64,000 nucleotides of DNA. Source: DATHVI01 sp035461385. GTDB taxonomy: Bacteria > Actinomycetota > Thermoleophilia > Solirubrobacterales > 70-9. The notes below the pieces were generated by a model. That model was not told where the DNA came from. It did not search any database and worked only from the letters and a program-made list of their open reading frames with translations. Below, piece by piece: positions 33,138 through 42,186 of the stretch (within the stretch, counting starts at the first letter, position 1; the number at the start of each line of letters is the position of its first letter). The position numbers were made by a program, and so were the translations under genes. Location of the stretch: NCBI GenBank assembly GCA_035461385.1, contig DATHVI010000051.1:5433-69432 (forward strand). The letters run 5' to 3'.

Positions 33138-33767
33138 GCGATACAGCGTGCTCCCGAGGCGGATGATCGTCGCCCCCTCCTCGACCGCAACCGTCCAGTC
33201 CTGGCTCGTCCCCATCGACAGCCGGCGGAGCCCGTGGGCCGCGGCGAGCTCGGCGAGGCGGGCGAAGTGGGGCCGCGAGGCTTCGGGGTCGCTCGCCGCG
33301 GGCGGCATCGTCATCAGGCCCGACACGGTCACCGGGCAGCGGTCGATGAACACGGCGAGCGCGCCGGGGGCGATCCCGGACTTGCTGTCCTCGCCCGAGA
33401 GGTTGACCTGGACCAGGACCTCGGTCGCGTCGGTTCCGTGACGGCCGAGCTGCTCGAGAGCCGAGTCGCTCGCGACCGAGTGGATCAGTCGGACCGCGGG
33501 GACGATCCGCTTCACCTTCCGGCTCTGCAGCGCGCCGATGAAGTCCCAGGTGAACGCGTCGCCCCAGCGCTCGCGCTTGGCCTCGAGGTCCTGGAGCCGA
33601 TTCTCCCCGACCAGCGTCACCCCTGCCTCGGCGAGGGCGCCCAGCTCGTCGACGGGAACGTACTTCGTCGCCGCGAGCACCTCGACGTCGGGGCCGGCGC
33701 GCTCACGCACGCGCTCGAGGTTGCGCCGGATCACGTCCGGGTCGAGCCCCGTGAGCAGCTCAGGCAT
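33135..33767 (-). CDS. yggS: PLP-binding protein, YggS/YlmE (PLPBP) family
   Basis: This 210-residue single-domain PLP protein of the alanine-racemase fold type III keeps pyridoxal-phosphate and amino-acid pools balanced. The PLP lysine is in LAATKYVP, and HSVASDSALEQL, SGLMTMPP and LSMGTSQDWTVAVEEGATIIRLGS are family blocks. ATG 33767 overlaps the pgeF stop by 8 bases. Its place between pgeF and sepF is typical of the ylm cluster. Confidence 0.94.
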   Translation of the reverse strand: MPELLTGLDPDVIRRNLERVRERAGPDVEVLAATKYVPVDELGALAEAGVTLVGENRLQDLEAKRERWGDAFTWDFIGALQSRKVKRIVPAVRLIHSVASDSALEQLGRHGTDATEVLVQVNLSGEDSKSGIAPGALAVFIDRCPVTVSGLMTMPPAASDPEASRPHFARLAELAAAHGLRRLSMGTSQDWTVAVEEGATIIRLGSTLYR

Positions 33768-34509
33768 TCGCCCCCTCGATCCAGGCGAACCCGCCCTGGC
33801 GGCCCGTCCGGCCCCGGTCGCGACGGTGCGAGAAGAACAGCTCATGCCCGCAAGAGGTGCAGAGGCTGGCCGCCTCGACCCGTTCGACGCCGGCGCGCTC
33901 GAGCAGCCGCCGCGCGGCGGCGATCAGGTCGAGCCTTCGCCCGGACGTGACGCCGTCGCCCAGGCCCGCGAACGCATCCAGGACCTGATCGCCGACCTCG
34001 TAGCAGCACGGTCCGATTCCGGGCCCGATCGCGGCCGCCTCGGCGCCGACCACCTCGGCGCCGCGAGCGACGATCCCGGCCGCGAGGCCCCGCCAGCCGC
34101 AGTGCAGCATCGTCACGCCGCGCTCGCCCGCGAGCGCGATCGGCAGGCAGTCGGCGACGAAGACCAGCGCGGTCAGATCCGCCGTCGCGGTCGCCTGGCC
34201 GTCGACCTCGGGCGGCGGGTCGCCCGGCTCGGCATAGGGATTCGGGCGCTGGGGCGCGTCGCGGCGCAGCACCTCGGCGCCGTGAACCTGGCGGCCGATC
34301 AGTACGCCGCCGGGGTCACGGTCGAGCGCCGCCGCCGCCCGCGCCCGGTTTCGTCTCACCGCCTCGGGGTTGTCGTCGGTGAGGATGCCGAGGTTGAGGC
34401 TTGCGAAGTCGCCTTTGCTCGTGCCGCCGCCGCGGGTTGTGAACGCCGCCCTCGCGCCGGGAAGCTCCGCCTCGAGCCACCGGATTCCATCTCGCTCGCG
34501 CCAGTCCAT
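33760..34509 (-). CDS. pgeF: Purine nucleoside phosphorylase/laccase-domain protein YfiH
   Basis: YfiH/PgeF-family proteins carry a zinc or copper site. Reported activities include adenosine/purine nucleoside phosphorolysis and editing of muramyl precursors. The 249-residue protein has the metal-site blocks GRQVHGAEV, FVADCLPIALAG and MLHCGWRGLAAGIV, plus GPGIGPCCYEVG and SLCTSCGHELFFSHRRD. ATG 34509 has a -10-like TAGGCT 7 bases upstream. It appears to head the pgeF-yggS-sepF group. Confidence 0.92.
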   Translation of the reverse strand: MDWRERDGIRWLEAELPGARAAFTTRGGGTSKGDFASLNLGILTDDNPEAVRRNRARAAAALDRDPGGVLIGRQVHGAEVLRRDAPQRPNPYAEPGDPPPEVDGQATATADLTALVFVADCLPIALAGERGVTMLHCGWRGLAAGIVARGAEVVGAEAAAIGPGIGPCCYEVGDQVLDAFAGLGDGVTSGRRLDLIAAARRLLERAGVERVEAASLCTSCGHELFFSHRRDRGRTGRQGGFAWIEGANA

Positions 34510-34516
34510 CCGCTCC

Positions 34517-34522
34517 AGCCTA
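34517..34522 (-). promoter_or_regulatory. -10 hexamer, probable leaderless promoter (pgeF)
   Basis: TAGGCT on the minus strand, 7 bases before the pgeF ATG. It overlaps the last codons of the CCA-adding-type gene, which ends at 34520. Confidence 0.4.
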
Positions 34523-35644
34523 CGATCCGGCCGCCGCCGCCGCGAGCGCGATCCGAAGCTCGGCCTCGCGATCGGTCGCGACGCCGTCGAGCTTCGCGTC
34601 GAGCGCCGCCGCGAGCCCGCGGCCGATCGCCGGCCCCTCCGGGACGCCGGCGCCGAGCAGGTCGCGGCCGTCGATCGCGAGCCGAACGCGGCTCCAGTCG
34701 GCGACGTAGCGGTCGAGCCACACGGCCCCGCCGGCCCGGGCGAGCAGGAGGTCGACGGGTCCGTGCCCGCGCGCGAAGCGCACCGCCTCCGACGGCGACG
34801 CCGGTACGGCGGTGACCAGCTTGTCCGGCCCGTGCTCGCCGCGGGCGGCGGCGAGGACCGCGTCGGCGCGGCGATCGACCTCCGGCCAGCCGGGACCGGC
34901 CGAAGCCTCGATCACGCCATCGATCAGCTCGCCGGCAGTCGCCGCGAGCGCGACCAGGCCCCACTCGGCGAGGAGCTCGAAGCCGCGGCGCGCCGAACGC
35001 TCCGCGGCCAGCCGCCGGAGCTCGGCCTCGACCCGCTCGGCGGAGACGGTGCCGAGGTCGGCGGCGCGCAGGCGCTCGAGCGTCCCGGGCTCGGGGACGA
35101 AGCCGAGCCGAGCCGCGTAGCGGCCGGCGCGGAGGGCGCGGGTGGGGTCGTCGATGAACGAGCGCGGGTGGAGGTCGCGCAGGATCCCCGCCCGGAGGTC
35201 GTCGAGGCCGCCGTGGAGGTCGATCAGCTCCGGGTCGCCGAGCAGCGGCACGGCCATCGCGTTGACCGTGAAGTCGCGGCGGGAGAGGTCGTCGGCGAGC
35301 GGCGCGGGACGGACGGTGGGCAGGGCCCCGGCGCGGGAGTAGCTCTCCGCCCGAGTCGCCGCGAGGTCGACCGTATGGCCGTCGAGTGCCACCGTCGCAG
35401 TCGCGAACCGCTCGTGCACGCGGGGCTTGCCGCCGAGGGCGCGCGCGAGCGCCACCGGGTCGCCCTCGACCGCGACGTCGATGTCGACCCGGTCGGCGCC
35501 GAGCAGCAGGTCGCGGACCGAGCCCCCGACGAGGTACGCCGGGGCGGAGGCGCGCTCCGCCGCCTCGCGCAGCGCCCCGACCCCTTCGAGGGCGTCAAGA
35601 CGGCCGGCCAGGGGCCGCGGGTAGTGCTCAGGTTCGCTCTCCAT
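34520..35644 (-). CDS. Class II CCA-adding/poly(A)-polymerase-type nucleotidyltransferase
   Basis: The head domain has the signature YLVGGSVRDLLLG followed by DIDVAVEGD, whose aspartates bind catalytic metals. RRDFTVNAMAVPL, DDPTRALRAGRYAARLGF and the following neck helices match tRNA nucleotidyltransferases. The protein is 374 residues, and no C-terminal HD domain is seen. CCA addition to tRNA is the likely role; an A-adding or poly(A) role cannot be excluded. The ATG start gives a normal N-terminus. It stands alone upstream of pgeF. Confidence 0.88.
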   Translation of the reverse strand: MESEPEHYPRPLAGRLDALEGVGALREAAERASAPAYLVGGSVRDLLLGADRVDIDVAVEGDPVALARALGGKPRVHERFATATVALDGHTVDLAATRAESYSRAGALPTVRPAPLADDLSRRDFTVNAMAVPLLGDPELIDLHGGLDDLRAGILRDLHPRSFIDDPTRALRAGRYAARLGFVPEPGTLERLRAADLGTVSAERVEAELRRLAAERSARRGFELLAEWGLVALAATAGELIDGVIEASAGPGWPEVDRRADAVLAAARGEHGPDKLVTAVPASPSEAVRFARGHGPVDLLLARAGGAVWLDRYVADWSRVRLAIDGRDLLGAGVPEGPAIGRGLAAALDAKLDGVATDREAELRIALAAAAAGS

Positions 35645-35710
35645 CGGCGTTCGGCCGCGATTTAGCCGCGATTCAATCCGTGGCTCCTACCATCATTCCC
35701 CGTAACCCGG

Positions 35711-37090
35711 ATGACCAGGGTCCTCGACATCTGGCGGGGATGGACGCTGCGCAGGCGAATCCTGTTCGTCGGCGGCGTCACCGCCGTCCTGCTTGCGGGC
35801 GCCGCCCTGGCGCTCTACCTGATCCTGCTCAAGCGCCCGGCCGACGTCGTCAACCCCGAGGCGGTCTTCGTCCCCGAGCCGCCGAAGGCGAAGGCGAAGC
35901 CGAAGACCGAGAACTGGCCGCTGTACGGCTACGACAACGCCCGCACGCGCTACATGCGCGCCCGCGGCGTCAACCCGCCGTTCAACAGCTCGCGCTGGAG
36001 CTTCCAGGCCGGGAAGCTGCTCGAGTTCTCGCCGGTCGTCGCCAACGACGTCCTCTATTTCATGGACAAGGACGCCCGCTTCTACGCGATGAACGCCGAC
36101 AACGGCAAGGTGAAGTGGAAGCGCAGGATGGGCCGGCTGAACGCCTCCGCCCCGGCCTTCGCAGGCGGCCGCGTCTTCGGCGTCAACCTCGAGCCCGGCC
36201 AGGCGTTCGCGCTCCGGGCGCGCGACGGCAAGCTGCTGTGGAAGCGGGATCTCCCGGGCCGCAGCGAGTCCTCCCCCGTCGTCCGCCGCGGAAAGGTCGT
36301 CGTCGGGGTCGAGTCGGGCGACATCTTCGCCCTCGACGCAAAGTCCGGAAGGGTTCGCTGGCAGGTCAGCACCGCCGGCGAGGTCAAGGGAGGCGTCGCG
36401 CTCGACTCCGGCACCGTGTATGCGGGCAACTACGCCGGCGAGGTCCTCGCGATCAGCCTCAAGACCGGCGCCGTCAGGTGGCGGACCGGCACCCAGGGCG
36501 GCTCGTTCGGGCGCACCGGCCGGATCTACTCGACGCCCGCGATCGCCTACGGGCGCGTCTACCTCGGCAGCGTCGATGGCCGCGTCTACAGCTTCGAGGC
36601 GAAGACCGGCGAGCTCGCCTGGAGCCAGTCGACCGGCGACTGGGTCTACGCCGCGCCCGCGGTCGCCGACACTCCGAACTCGCCCCCGACCGTCTACATC
36701 GGCTCGGTCGACCAGCACTTCTACGCGCTCGATGCCCGCAACGGCGGAGTCCGCTGGCGAGAGCGGATCGGGGGCCCGGTCCTCGGGGCGGCGAGCGTGA
36801 TCAACGAGACCGTCTACGTCGCGGGTATTGGCCCGAACGTCGGCACCTTCGGGTTTCGCGCCCGGACCGGGAAGAAGGTCTTCGAGCACGAGCTCGGCGA
36901 GTACAACCCGGTGATCTCCGACGGCCACAGGCTCTACCTCACCGGGACCTCGGCGCTGCGCGCGTTCGAGCCGCGGCGCAAGGGCGGTAAGCGAGCCCGC
37001 GGCAAGCAGGGGCGGGAGGGCAGGGCGGCGGACCGGCGCAGCGGCAAGAACGGGCGCCGAGACGGCCGCCGCGCCAAGCGCCGCGGCTAG
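35711..37090 (+). CDS. Membrane-anchored PQQ-repeat beta-propeller protein, BamB-like
   Basis: This 459-residue protein has one N-terminal membrane segment (about residues 16-41, RILFVGGVTAVLLAGAALALYLILL) and a Pro/Lys linker. Seven or so PQQ-like repeats follow, each ending like YAMNADNGKVKWKRRM, FALRARDGKLLWKRDL, FALDAKSGRVRWQV, LAISLKTGAVRWRTG or YALDARNGGVRWRER. The last 40 residues are Lys/Arg/Gly-rich. The propeller faces outside and may act as a scaffold; no enzyme is implied. The stop codon shares the palindrome CTAG with the convergent hisF stop. Confidence 0.88.
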   Translation: MTRVLDIWRGWTLRRRILFVGGVTAVLLAGAALALYLILLKRPADVVNPEAVFVPEPPKAKAKPKTENWPLYGYDNARTRYMRARGVNPPFNSSRWSFQAGKLLEFSPVVANDVLYFMDKDARFYAMNADNGKVKWKRRMGRLNASAPAFAGGRVFGVNLEPGQAFALRARDGKLLWKRDLPGRSESSPVVRRGKVVVGVESGDIFALDAKSGRVRWQVSTAGEVKGGVALDSGTVYAGNYAGEVLAISLKTGAVRWRTGTQGGSFGRTGRIYSTPAIAYGRVYLGSVDGRVYSFEAKTGELAWSQSTGDWVYAAPAVADTPNSPPTVYIGSVDQHFYALDARNGGVRWRERIGGPVLGAASVINETVYVAGIGPNVGTFGFRARTGKKVFEHELGEYNPVISDGHRLYLTGTSALRAFEPRRKGGKRARGKQGREGRAADRRSGKNGRRDGRRAKRRG

Positions 37091-37863
37091 CCCGCCGGGG
37101 CGCGAACCGGGATCCCGGCGGCAGCGAGGTGGCGCTTGGCCTCGCCGACGGTGTGGGTGCCGTAGTGGAAGATCGAGGCACAGAGCACGGCCTCGGCGCC
37201 GCCGGCGACGATCGCCTCCGAGAGGTGGTCGAGCTCGCCCGCGCCCCCCGACGCGATCACCGGCACCGAAACCGCGTCGGAGACGGCCCTGGTCAGCTCG
37301 ACGTCGTACCCGTCGGTGGTGCCGTCGCGGTCCATGCTCGTCAGCAGCGCCTCCCCCGCCCCGCGCTCGGTCGCCTCGCGCGCCCAGGCGACGGCTTCAC
37401 GCCCCTCGACCCGCGTCCGGCCCCCGTTGACGTATAGATCCCATCCCGCGCCGCGGTCGCCGCGTCGCTTCGCGTCGATCGCGATCACGACGCATTGCGA
37501 GCCGAAGACCTCGGCGAGCTCGGTGATCAGCTCCGGGCGGGCGAGGGCGGGCGAGTTGACCGACACCTTGTCGGCCCCGGCGTCGAGCACCGCCCGGGCG
37601 TCGTCGACCGACCGGATGCCGCCGCCGATCGTGAACGGGATGAAGACGTTGTCGGCGGTGCGGCGGGCGAGGGCGGTGATCGTCTCGCGCTTCTCGTGCG
37701 AGGCGGTGATGTCGAGGAAGACGAGCTCGTCGGCGCCCTCGGCGTCGTAGCGCTCGGCGAGCTCGACCGGGTCGCCGGCGTCGCGCAGCCCGACGAAGTT
37801 GGTTCCCTTGACGACCCGTCCCGACTCGACGTCGAGGCAGGGGATCACGCGCTTCAGCGCCAT
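37087..37863 (-). CDS. hisF: Imidazole glycerol phosphate synthase, cyclase subunit
   Basis: HisF receives ammonia from HisH and forms imidazole glycerol phosphate and AICAR. The 258-residue TIM barrel has the N-terminal catalytic Asp in IPCLDVESGRVVKGTNF and a second catalytic region LTSMDRDGTTDGYD. Two phosphate-binding halves (FTIGGGIRS, VIASGGAGELDH) are also present. It is the last gene of the his operon and is separated from hisA by an 84-residue ORF. Confidence 0.97.
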   Translation of the reverse strand: MALKRVIPCLDVESGRVVKGTNFVGLRDAGDPVELAERYDAEGADELVFLDITASHEKRETITALARRTADNVFIPFTIGGGIRSVDDARAVLDAGADKVSVNSPALARPELITELAEVFGSQCVVIAIDAKRRGDRGAGWDLYVNGGRTRVEGREAVAWAREATERGAGEALLTSMDRDGTTDGYDVELTRAVSDAVSVPVIASGGAGELDHLSEAIVAGGAEAVLCASIFHYGTHTVGEAKRHLAAAGIPVRAPAG

Positions 37864-37882
37864 CGCTCAGGTACCGCCGAGG

Positions 37883-38137
37883 TCACCTGCGCATCCGCCC
37901 GCGTATCGCGAACAGCGCCGCGCGGCCGAACTGGGCCGGTTCGAGTTTCTGGGCGAGCCGGAGGAGCTCGTCGCGCTCGTTCGCCGACAGGTTGCGTCCC
38001 GGCCGTCCCTTCGACGCCGCGACGAGCTGGGCGAGCCGCTTGCGCTCGTCGGACTCGAGCAGCGACAGGTGGCGCTTCGCGAGCAGCGCGAGCTTGGCGA
38101 CGGCGAGGACTCGGAGCCAGAAAATCGCGGCGGGCAT
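37883..38137 (-). CDS. Small conserved-looking protein inside the his operon, 84 aa
   Basis: I do not recognise this protein. It is very basic and helical, with a hydrophobic N-terminal helix (AIFWLRVLAVAKLALLAKRHLSLL) followed by charged helices (ESDERKRLAQLVAAS, SANERDELLRLAQKLEP) and a basic tail (IRGRMRR). It could associate with the membrane or nucleic acid. It lies 13 bases after hisA and 19 before hisF on the same strand, so it is probably co-transcribed and translated, not a shadow. Confidence 0.75.
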   Translation of the reverse strand: MPAAIFWLRVLAVAKLALLAKRHLSLLESDERKRLAQLVAASKGRPGRNLSANERDELLRLAQKLEPAQFGRAALFAIRGRMRR

Positions 38138-38150
38138 CGTCCAACTGATG

Positions 38151-38891
38151 CTAGTGGCCGGATGAGAGCGCCGACTGGCCCTCGGAGACCGTGAACCTGC
38201 CCTCGTACAGCGCCCGGCCGACGATCGCCCCGGCGAGCGCCGGGAGGCCGAGCGCGGCGAGCGCGCGGAGGTCGTCGAGGGTGCCGATCCCGCCCGAATA
38301 GATCAGCTCGGCGCCACCGGCGTCCGCCGCCGCGGCGGCGTCACTCAGCCCGTCGAGGCCGGGGCCGGCGAGCGTCCCGTCGACCTCGACCGGGGTGTAG
38401 ACGAACCGGCGTACGCCGCGTCCGGCGAGGTCGCCGATCAGCGCCTCGGGCGCGACCGGGGTCTCGCGCTCCCAGGCCGAAACCGCGACCTTACCCGAGC
38501 GGGCGTCGGCGGAGACGACGAGCCGCTCGCCGTGCTCGGCGGCAAGCGCCTCGACGAGCGCCGGGTCGGCCAGGGCAGCCGTGCCGAGGACCACGCGGTC
38601 GGCGCCCGCCGCGAGCGCCTCGGCGACGTCCTCGGCGGTTCGGAGCCCGCCGCCGAACTGAACCGGAATCCCGACCGATCCACAGATCCGCCTCACCTCG
38701 GCGAGGTTCGCCGGGCTGCCCTCCCGGGCGCCGTCGAGATCGACGACGTGAAGGACCTGCGCGCCCTGGTCGACCCAGCGGCGGGCGGCGTCGACGGGAT
38801 TGTCGTCGAACGCGGTCTCGCGCTCGTAATCGCCCTGGACCAGCCGCACAGCGCGACCGCCCCGGATGTCGATCGCGGGGTAGAGCAGCAT
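38151..38891 (-). CDS. hisA: Phosphoribosylformimino-AICAR-phosphate isomerase
   Basis: HisA isomerises ProFAR to PRFAR, a TIM-barrel step of histidine synthesis. The 246-residue protein has the catalytic Asp in YPAIDIRGGRAVRLVQGDY, HVVDLDGAREG, QFGGGLRTAEDV and the C-terminal LIYSGGIGTLDDLRAL. In Actinobacteria the enzyme can be PriA, acting in both histidine and tryptophan pathways; sequence alone does not tell. The ATG overlaps the hisH stop by one base. Confidence 0.95.
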   Translation of the reverse strand: MLLYPAIDIRGGRAVRLVQGDYERETAFDDNPVDAARRWVDQGAQVLHVVDLDGAREGSPANLAEVRRICGSVGIPVQFGGGLRTAEDVAEALAAGADRVVLGTAALADPALVEALAAEHGERLVVSADARSGKVAVSAWERETPVAPEALIGDLAGRGVRRFVYTPVEVDGTLAGPGLDGLSDAAAAADAGGAELIYSGGIGTLDDLRALAALGLPALAGAIVGRALYEGRFTVSEGQSALSSGH

Positions 38892-39580
38892 CAGCGAGCA
38901 GGCCCGCCGGAGCGCTTCGTCGCGTGGCCGCTTCCGGCGGGCTCACGGTCGGACGCCCGGGCGCAGATGCGGTTGAAGTTTGCCAGCACCTTGAGGCCGG
39001 CGGCGCTCGATTTCTCGGGATGGAACTGCGCGCCATAGACGGGCGCCCTCACCAGCGCGCACGCGAACCGCTCGCCGTGAACCGCGGTGCCGAGGACGTC
39101 CGCGGAGCGCGCAGGGCGCGGGGCGTAGGCGTGGACGAAGTAGAACGGGGTGCCGTCGGGGATGCCCTCGACGAGCTCGGACTCGCTCTCCCAGCGGACC
39201 GGCTCCCAGCCGATGTGCGGGAGCTTGAGGCCGGGCGCCTCGAGCCGCGTCACCTCGCCCGGCACCAGTCCGAGCCCCTCCGCCCCGCCGAGCTCGGTCG
39301 ATGATTCGAGCACGAGCTGGGCGCCAAGGCAGATCCCGAGGACGGGGCGGTCGGCCGCGACGTGGTCGCGCAGCAGGGCGTCGAATCCGAGCTCGCGGAT
39401 CCGCGACATCGCCCGCGGGAAGGCGCCGACGCCGGGCAGCACGAGCCCGTCGGCGCCGCGCGCGACCTCGACGTCGGAGGTGACGACGGCCGAGGCGCCG
39501 ACCCGCTCGAGCGCCTTCTCGACCGAGCGCAGGTTGCCCATCCCGTAGTCGAGGACGCAGATCCGCGCCGTGGGGGTCAC
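38891..39580 (-). CDS. hisH: Imidazole glycerol phosphate synthase, glutaminase subunit
   Basis: HisH releases ammonia from glutamine for HisF. The 229-residue class I amidotransferase has the oxyanion/nucleophile block LGICLGAQLV (Cys84) and the His-Glu pair in QFHPEKSS. The conserved YGMGNLRS lies near the N-terminus. A GTG at 39580 overlaps the hisB stop (GTGA). A tail of about 20 residues beyond the usual end is rich in Arg, Gly and Ser and is not conserved in character. Confidence 0.96.
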   Translation of the reverse strand: MTPTARICVLDYGMGNLRSVEKALERVGASAVVTSDVEVARGADGLVLPGVGAFPRAMSRIRELGFDALLRDHVAADRPVLGICLGAQLVLESSTELGGAEGLGLVPGEVTRLEAPGLKLPHIGWEPVRWESESELVEGIPDGTPFYFVHAYAPRPARSADVLGTAVHGERFACALVRAPVYGAQFHPEKSSAAGLKVLANFNRICARASDREPAGSGHATKRSGGPAR

Positions 39581-40164
39581 GTCAGCGTCCCCTTCGTGCT
39601 CGGCACGCCCGGCTCGCCGGGGTCGATCGCGACCGCGTCGCGCAGCGCGCGGGCGAATGCCTTGAAGCACGCCTCGATCTGGTGGTGGACGTTCGAGCCG
39701 TATCGCGTTCCGAGGTGAAGGGTCAGCTTCGCGTTCGTTGACACGGCGCGGAAGAACTCCTCCGTCAGCTCGGCGTCGAAGCCGGCGATCGAGACCGGCG
39801 CGAGCTCGGCCGAGAACACGCACAGCGGGCGGCCCGAGATGTCGATCGCGCATTCGCCGAGCGCCTCGTCCATCGGCGTCACCGCATAGCCGTAGCGGCT
39901 GATCCCGGCACGGTCGCCGAGCGCGCGGTCGAGCGCCTGCCCGAGGGCGATGCCGACATCCTCGACGGTGTGATGCGCCCCGGTCTCGAGGTCGCCTTCG
40001 GCCTCGGCGACGAGCCCGATCCGGCCGTGGCGGCCGAGCAACTCGAGCATGTGGTCGAGGAACCCGACCGAGGTCGCCGGGGCGACCTCGCCGCCGTCGA
40101 GGTCGACCGCGACCGCGACCTTCGTCTCGCGGGTGATGCGCTCGACTCGTGCGGTTCTGCTCAT
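39577..40164 (-). CDS. hisB: Imidazoleglycerol-phosphate dehydratase
   Basis: HisB dehydrates IGP to imidazole acetol phosphate. The 195-residue monofunctional form has the two metal-binding repeats, GAHHTVEDVGIALG and HHQIEACFKAFARAL, with SVGFLDHMLELLGRHG and CAIDISGRP. No HisN-type phosphatase domain is fused. ATG 40164 starts the conserved ARVERITRETK; the same frame upstream runs into the end of hisD. Confidence 0.96.
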   Translation of the reverse strand: MSRTARVERITRETKVAVAVDLDGGEVAPATSVGFLDHMLELLGRHGRIGLVAEAEGDLETGAHHTVEDVGIALGQALDRALGDRAGISRYGYAVTPMDEALGECAIDISGRPLCVFSAELAPVSIAGFDAELTEEFFRAVSTNAKLTLHLGTRYGSNVHHQIEACFKAFARALRDAVAIDPGEPGVPSTKGTLT

Positions 40165-40192
40165 TGCGCCTCGATCGCGCTTCGCCACTGAA

Positions 40193-41512
40193 TCATCGCT
40201 CCCTTGTCCTGGCTCCGCGCTCATCGCTCGCTTCCTTCGCTCGGGCGGTCGCCGACTCGCCGTGCACCGGCATCCCCTCGGCCTCTGCCAGCGCCGCCAC
40301 GTGCGGGGCAAGAGCCTCCGCGGCGACCTCGGGCAGGGAGACTACGGAGGTTCGGCGGAGGAACGCCGCGGGACCGAGCGGGCCGCCGAAGCGTGCCGCG
40401 CCTCCGGTCGGCAGGACGTGGTTCGACCCGGCCGCGTAGTCGCCGAACGCGGTCGCCGCGCCGTGGCCGACGAAGACGCAGCCTGCGACCCGCTCCCGCG
40501 CCGCCTCCTCCCCCGCGCCGTCGTAAGCGAGCTCGAGATGCTCGGGGGCGAACGCGTCGGCGAGCCGGAGCGCCGAGTCGGCATCGGGCGCGGCGACGAG
40601 CGCGACCGGCGCCGCCGACACCGTCGGCCGATCCGCCGCCAGGCGATCGAGCTCGCCGGCGACGCGATCGAGCAGCCCACGGTCCCAGGAGAGCACGGCG
40701 AGCGGGCTCTCGTCCCCGTGCTCGGCCTGTGCGAGCACGTCGAGCGCGACCCAGTTTGCCCGTGCCTCCGGGCCGGCGACGATCACGAGCTCGCTCGGGC
40801 CCGCGATCCCATCGATCCCGACCTCTCCCGCGACGAGCCGCTTCGCCTCGGTGACCCAGCGGCTCCCCGGGCCGGCGATCACGTCGACCGCGGGCACGCT
40901 CTCGGTGCCACAGGCAAGCGCGGCGACCGCCTGCGCGCCCCCGATCGCGTAGACCTCGTCGACGCCTGCGACCGCGCAGGCGGCGAGGACCGTCGCCGGG
41001 GGCGCTCCGCCCTCGCCCGGCGGAGTGGCGACCGCCACCCGCCCGACCCCTGCCACCCGGGCGGGAATCGCGCACATCAGCACCGAGGACGGATACGCGG
41101 CCCGACCCCCGGGCGCGTAGACGCCCGCCGCGCCGACCGGCTGGCGGCGGACCTCGACCCGCTGTCCCTCGGGAAGCTCGCATACGCTCGGCGCCGCGAC
41201 GACCTCCGCGTCGGCCCGCGCCACCGCCTCGATGTTCCGCGCCGCGACCTCGAGCGCATCGCGGACCGCGGAGCCGAGACCGGCGAGCGCCGCCCGGGGC
41301 GCCTCGGGATCGACCCGCAGCGGGTCGGGAGCCGCCTCGCCGAGCTCGGCGGCGATCTCGCGCAGCGCGGCGTCTCCTCCGGCCCGGACGCGCTCGATCA
41401 GCGCGCTCACTTCGCCGCTCGCCTCGGCGAGCCCCGGCACCGAAGACCGCAGGCGCGCCGCGAGCTCCGAAGCGGAGCTCCCGTCCCAGTCGACCCGCTC
41501 GAGCCGCCTCAT
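40193..41512 (-). CDS. hisD: Histidinol dehydrogenase
   Basis: HisD oxidises L-histidinol to histidine in two NAD-dependent steps with a catalytic zinc. The 439-residue protein has QPVGAAGVYAPGGRAAYPSS, AGPSELVIVAG, AQAEHGDESP and the C-terminal FAPEHLEL, GDYAAGSNHVLPT and VAPHVAALAEAEG-like block with the family His residues. The ATG overlaps the hisG stop (ATGA). The normal partner hisC is not next to it. Confidence 0.96.
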   Translation of the reverse strand: MRRLERVDWDGSSASELAARLRSSVPGLAEASGEVSALIERVRAGGDAALREIAAELGEAAPDPLRVDPEAPRAALAGLGSAVRDALEVAARNIEAVARADAEVVAAPSVCELPEGQRVEVRRQPVGAAGVYAPGGRAAYPSSVLMCAIPARVAGVGRVAVATPPGEGGAPPATVLAACAVAGVDEVYAIGGAQAVAALACGTESVPAVDVIAGPGSRWVTEAKRLVAGEVGIDGIAGPSELVIVAGPEARANWVALDVLAQAEHGDESPLAVLSWDRGLLDRVAGELDRLAADRPTVSAAPVALVAAPDADSALRLADAFAPEHLELAYDGAGEEAARERVAGCVFVGHGAATAFGDYAAGSNHVLPTGGAARFGGPLGPAAFLRRTSVVSLPEVAAEALAPHVAALAEAEGMPVHGESATARAKEASDERGARTRER

Positions 41513-42186
41513 CGGACCGCCTCGCGAAGCCGGGCGACGAGCTCGTCGATCTCCGCCGCACGAAGCTTGTGCGCGACCCGATTCGCGACCAGCCGCGCGG
41601 TGCAGCGGGCGATCTCCTCGCGGATCTCGAGCTCGTTCTCCGCCAGCGTGCGCCCGGTGTCGACGAGATCGACGATCCCGTCGGCGAGACCGACGAGCGG
41701 CGCCAGCTCGACCGAGCCCTTGACCTCGATCACCTCCGCCTCGCGCCCGGTCTCCTCGAAGTAGCGCTGGGCGCTCGCGGGGTACTTGGTCGCGATCCGC
41801 ATCGTCCCCAGCCGGCGCTCGAGCTCGCCGAGACTGGCGTCGCCCTTGCGGCCGGCGAGGACCATCCGGCAGGCGCCGTAGCCGAGGTCGAGGAGCTCGT
41901 AGACGGTCCGGTCGCGCTGCTCCATCAGCACGTCCTTGCCGGTGATCCCGAGCTGGGCGGCACCGGCCTCGACGTAGGTTGGGACGTCGGACGGGCGCAT
42001 CGTGACGACGATGATGTCGGGGAGCTCGAAGACGAGCGCGCGCGAGTCGCCGCGCAGCGCCGCGGTGTCGACCCCGATCCGGTCGAGGAGGTCGAGGGTC
42101 CCGGCGAACAGCGCCCCGCGCGGAACGGCGAGCTTCAGCGGCCCGTCGGCGAGCGCCCGCGTCGGGCCCGCGACCCCGGCGAACAT
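41509..42186 (-). CDS. hisG: ATP phosphoribosyltransferase, short (catalytic) form
   Basis: HisG makes phosphoribosyl-ATP, the committed step of histidine synthesis. The 225-residue protein lacks the C-terminal regulatory ACT-like domain of long HisG. It has LKLAVPRGALFAGTLDLL, ELGITGKDVLMEQ, DTGRTLAENELEI and RIATKYPASAQRYFEE. Short HisG needs HisZ for activity, and hisZ is directly upstream, overlapping by one base. Well-studied Actinobacteria such as mycobacteria use long HisG, so the split form is notable. Confidence 0.95.
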   Translation of the reverse strand: MFAGVAGPTRALADGPLKLAVPRGALFAGTLDLLDRIGVDTAALRGDSRALVFELPDIIVVTMRPSDVPTYVEAGAAQLGITGKDVLMEQRDRTVYELLDLGYGACRMVLAGRKGDASLGELERRLGTMRIATKYPASAQRYFEETGREAEVIEVKGSVELAPLVGLADGIVDLVDTGRTLAENELEIREEIARCTARLVANRVAHKLRAAEIDELVARLREAVR

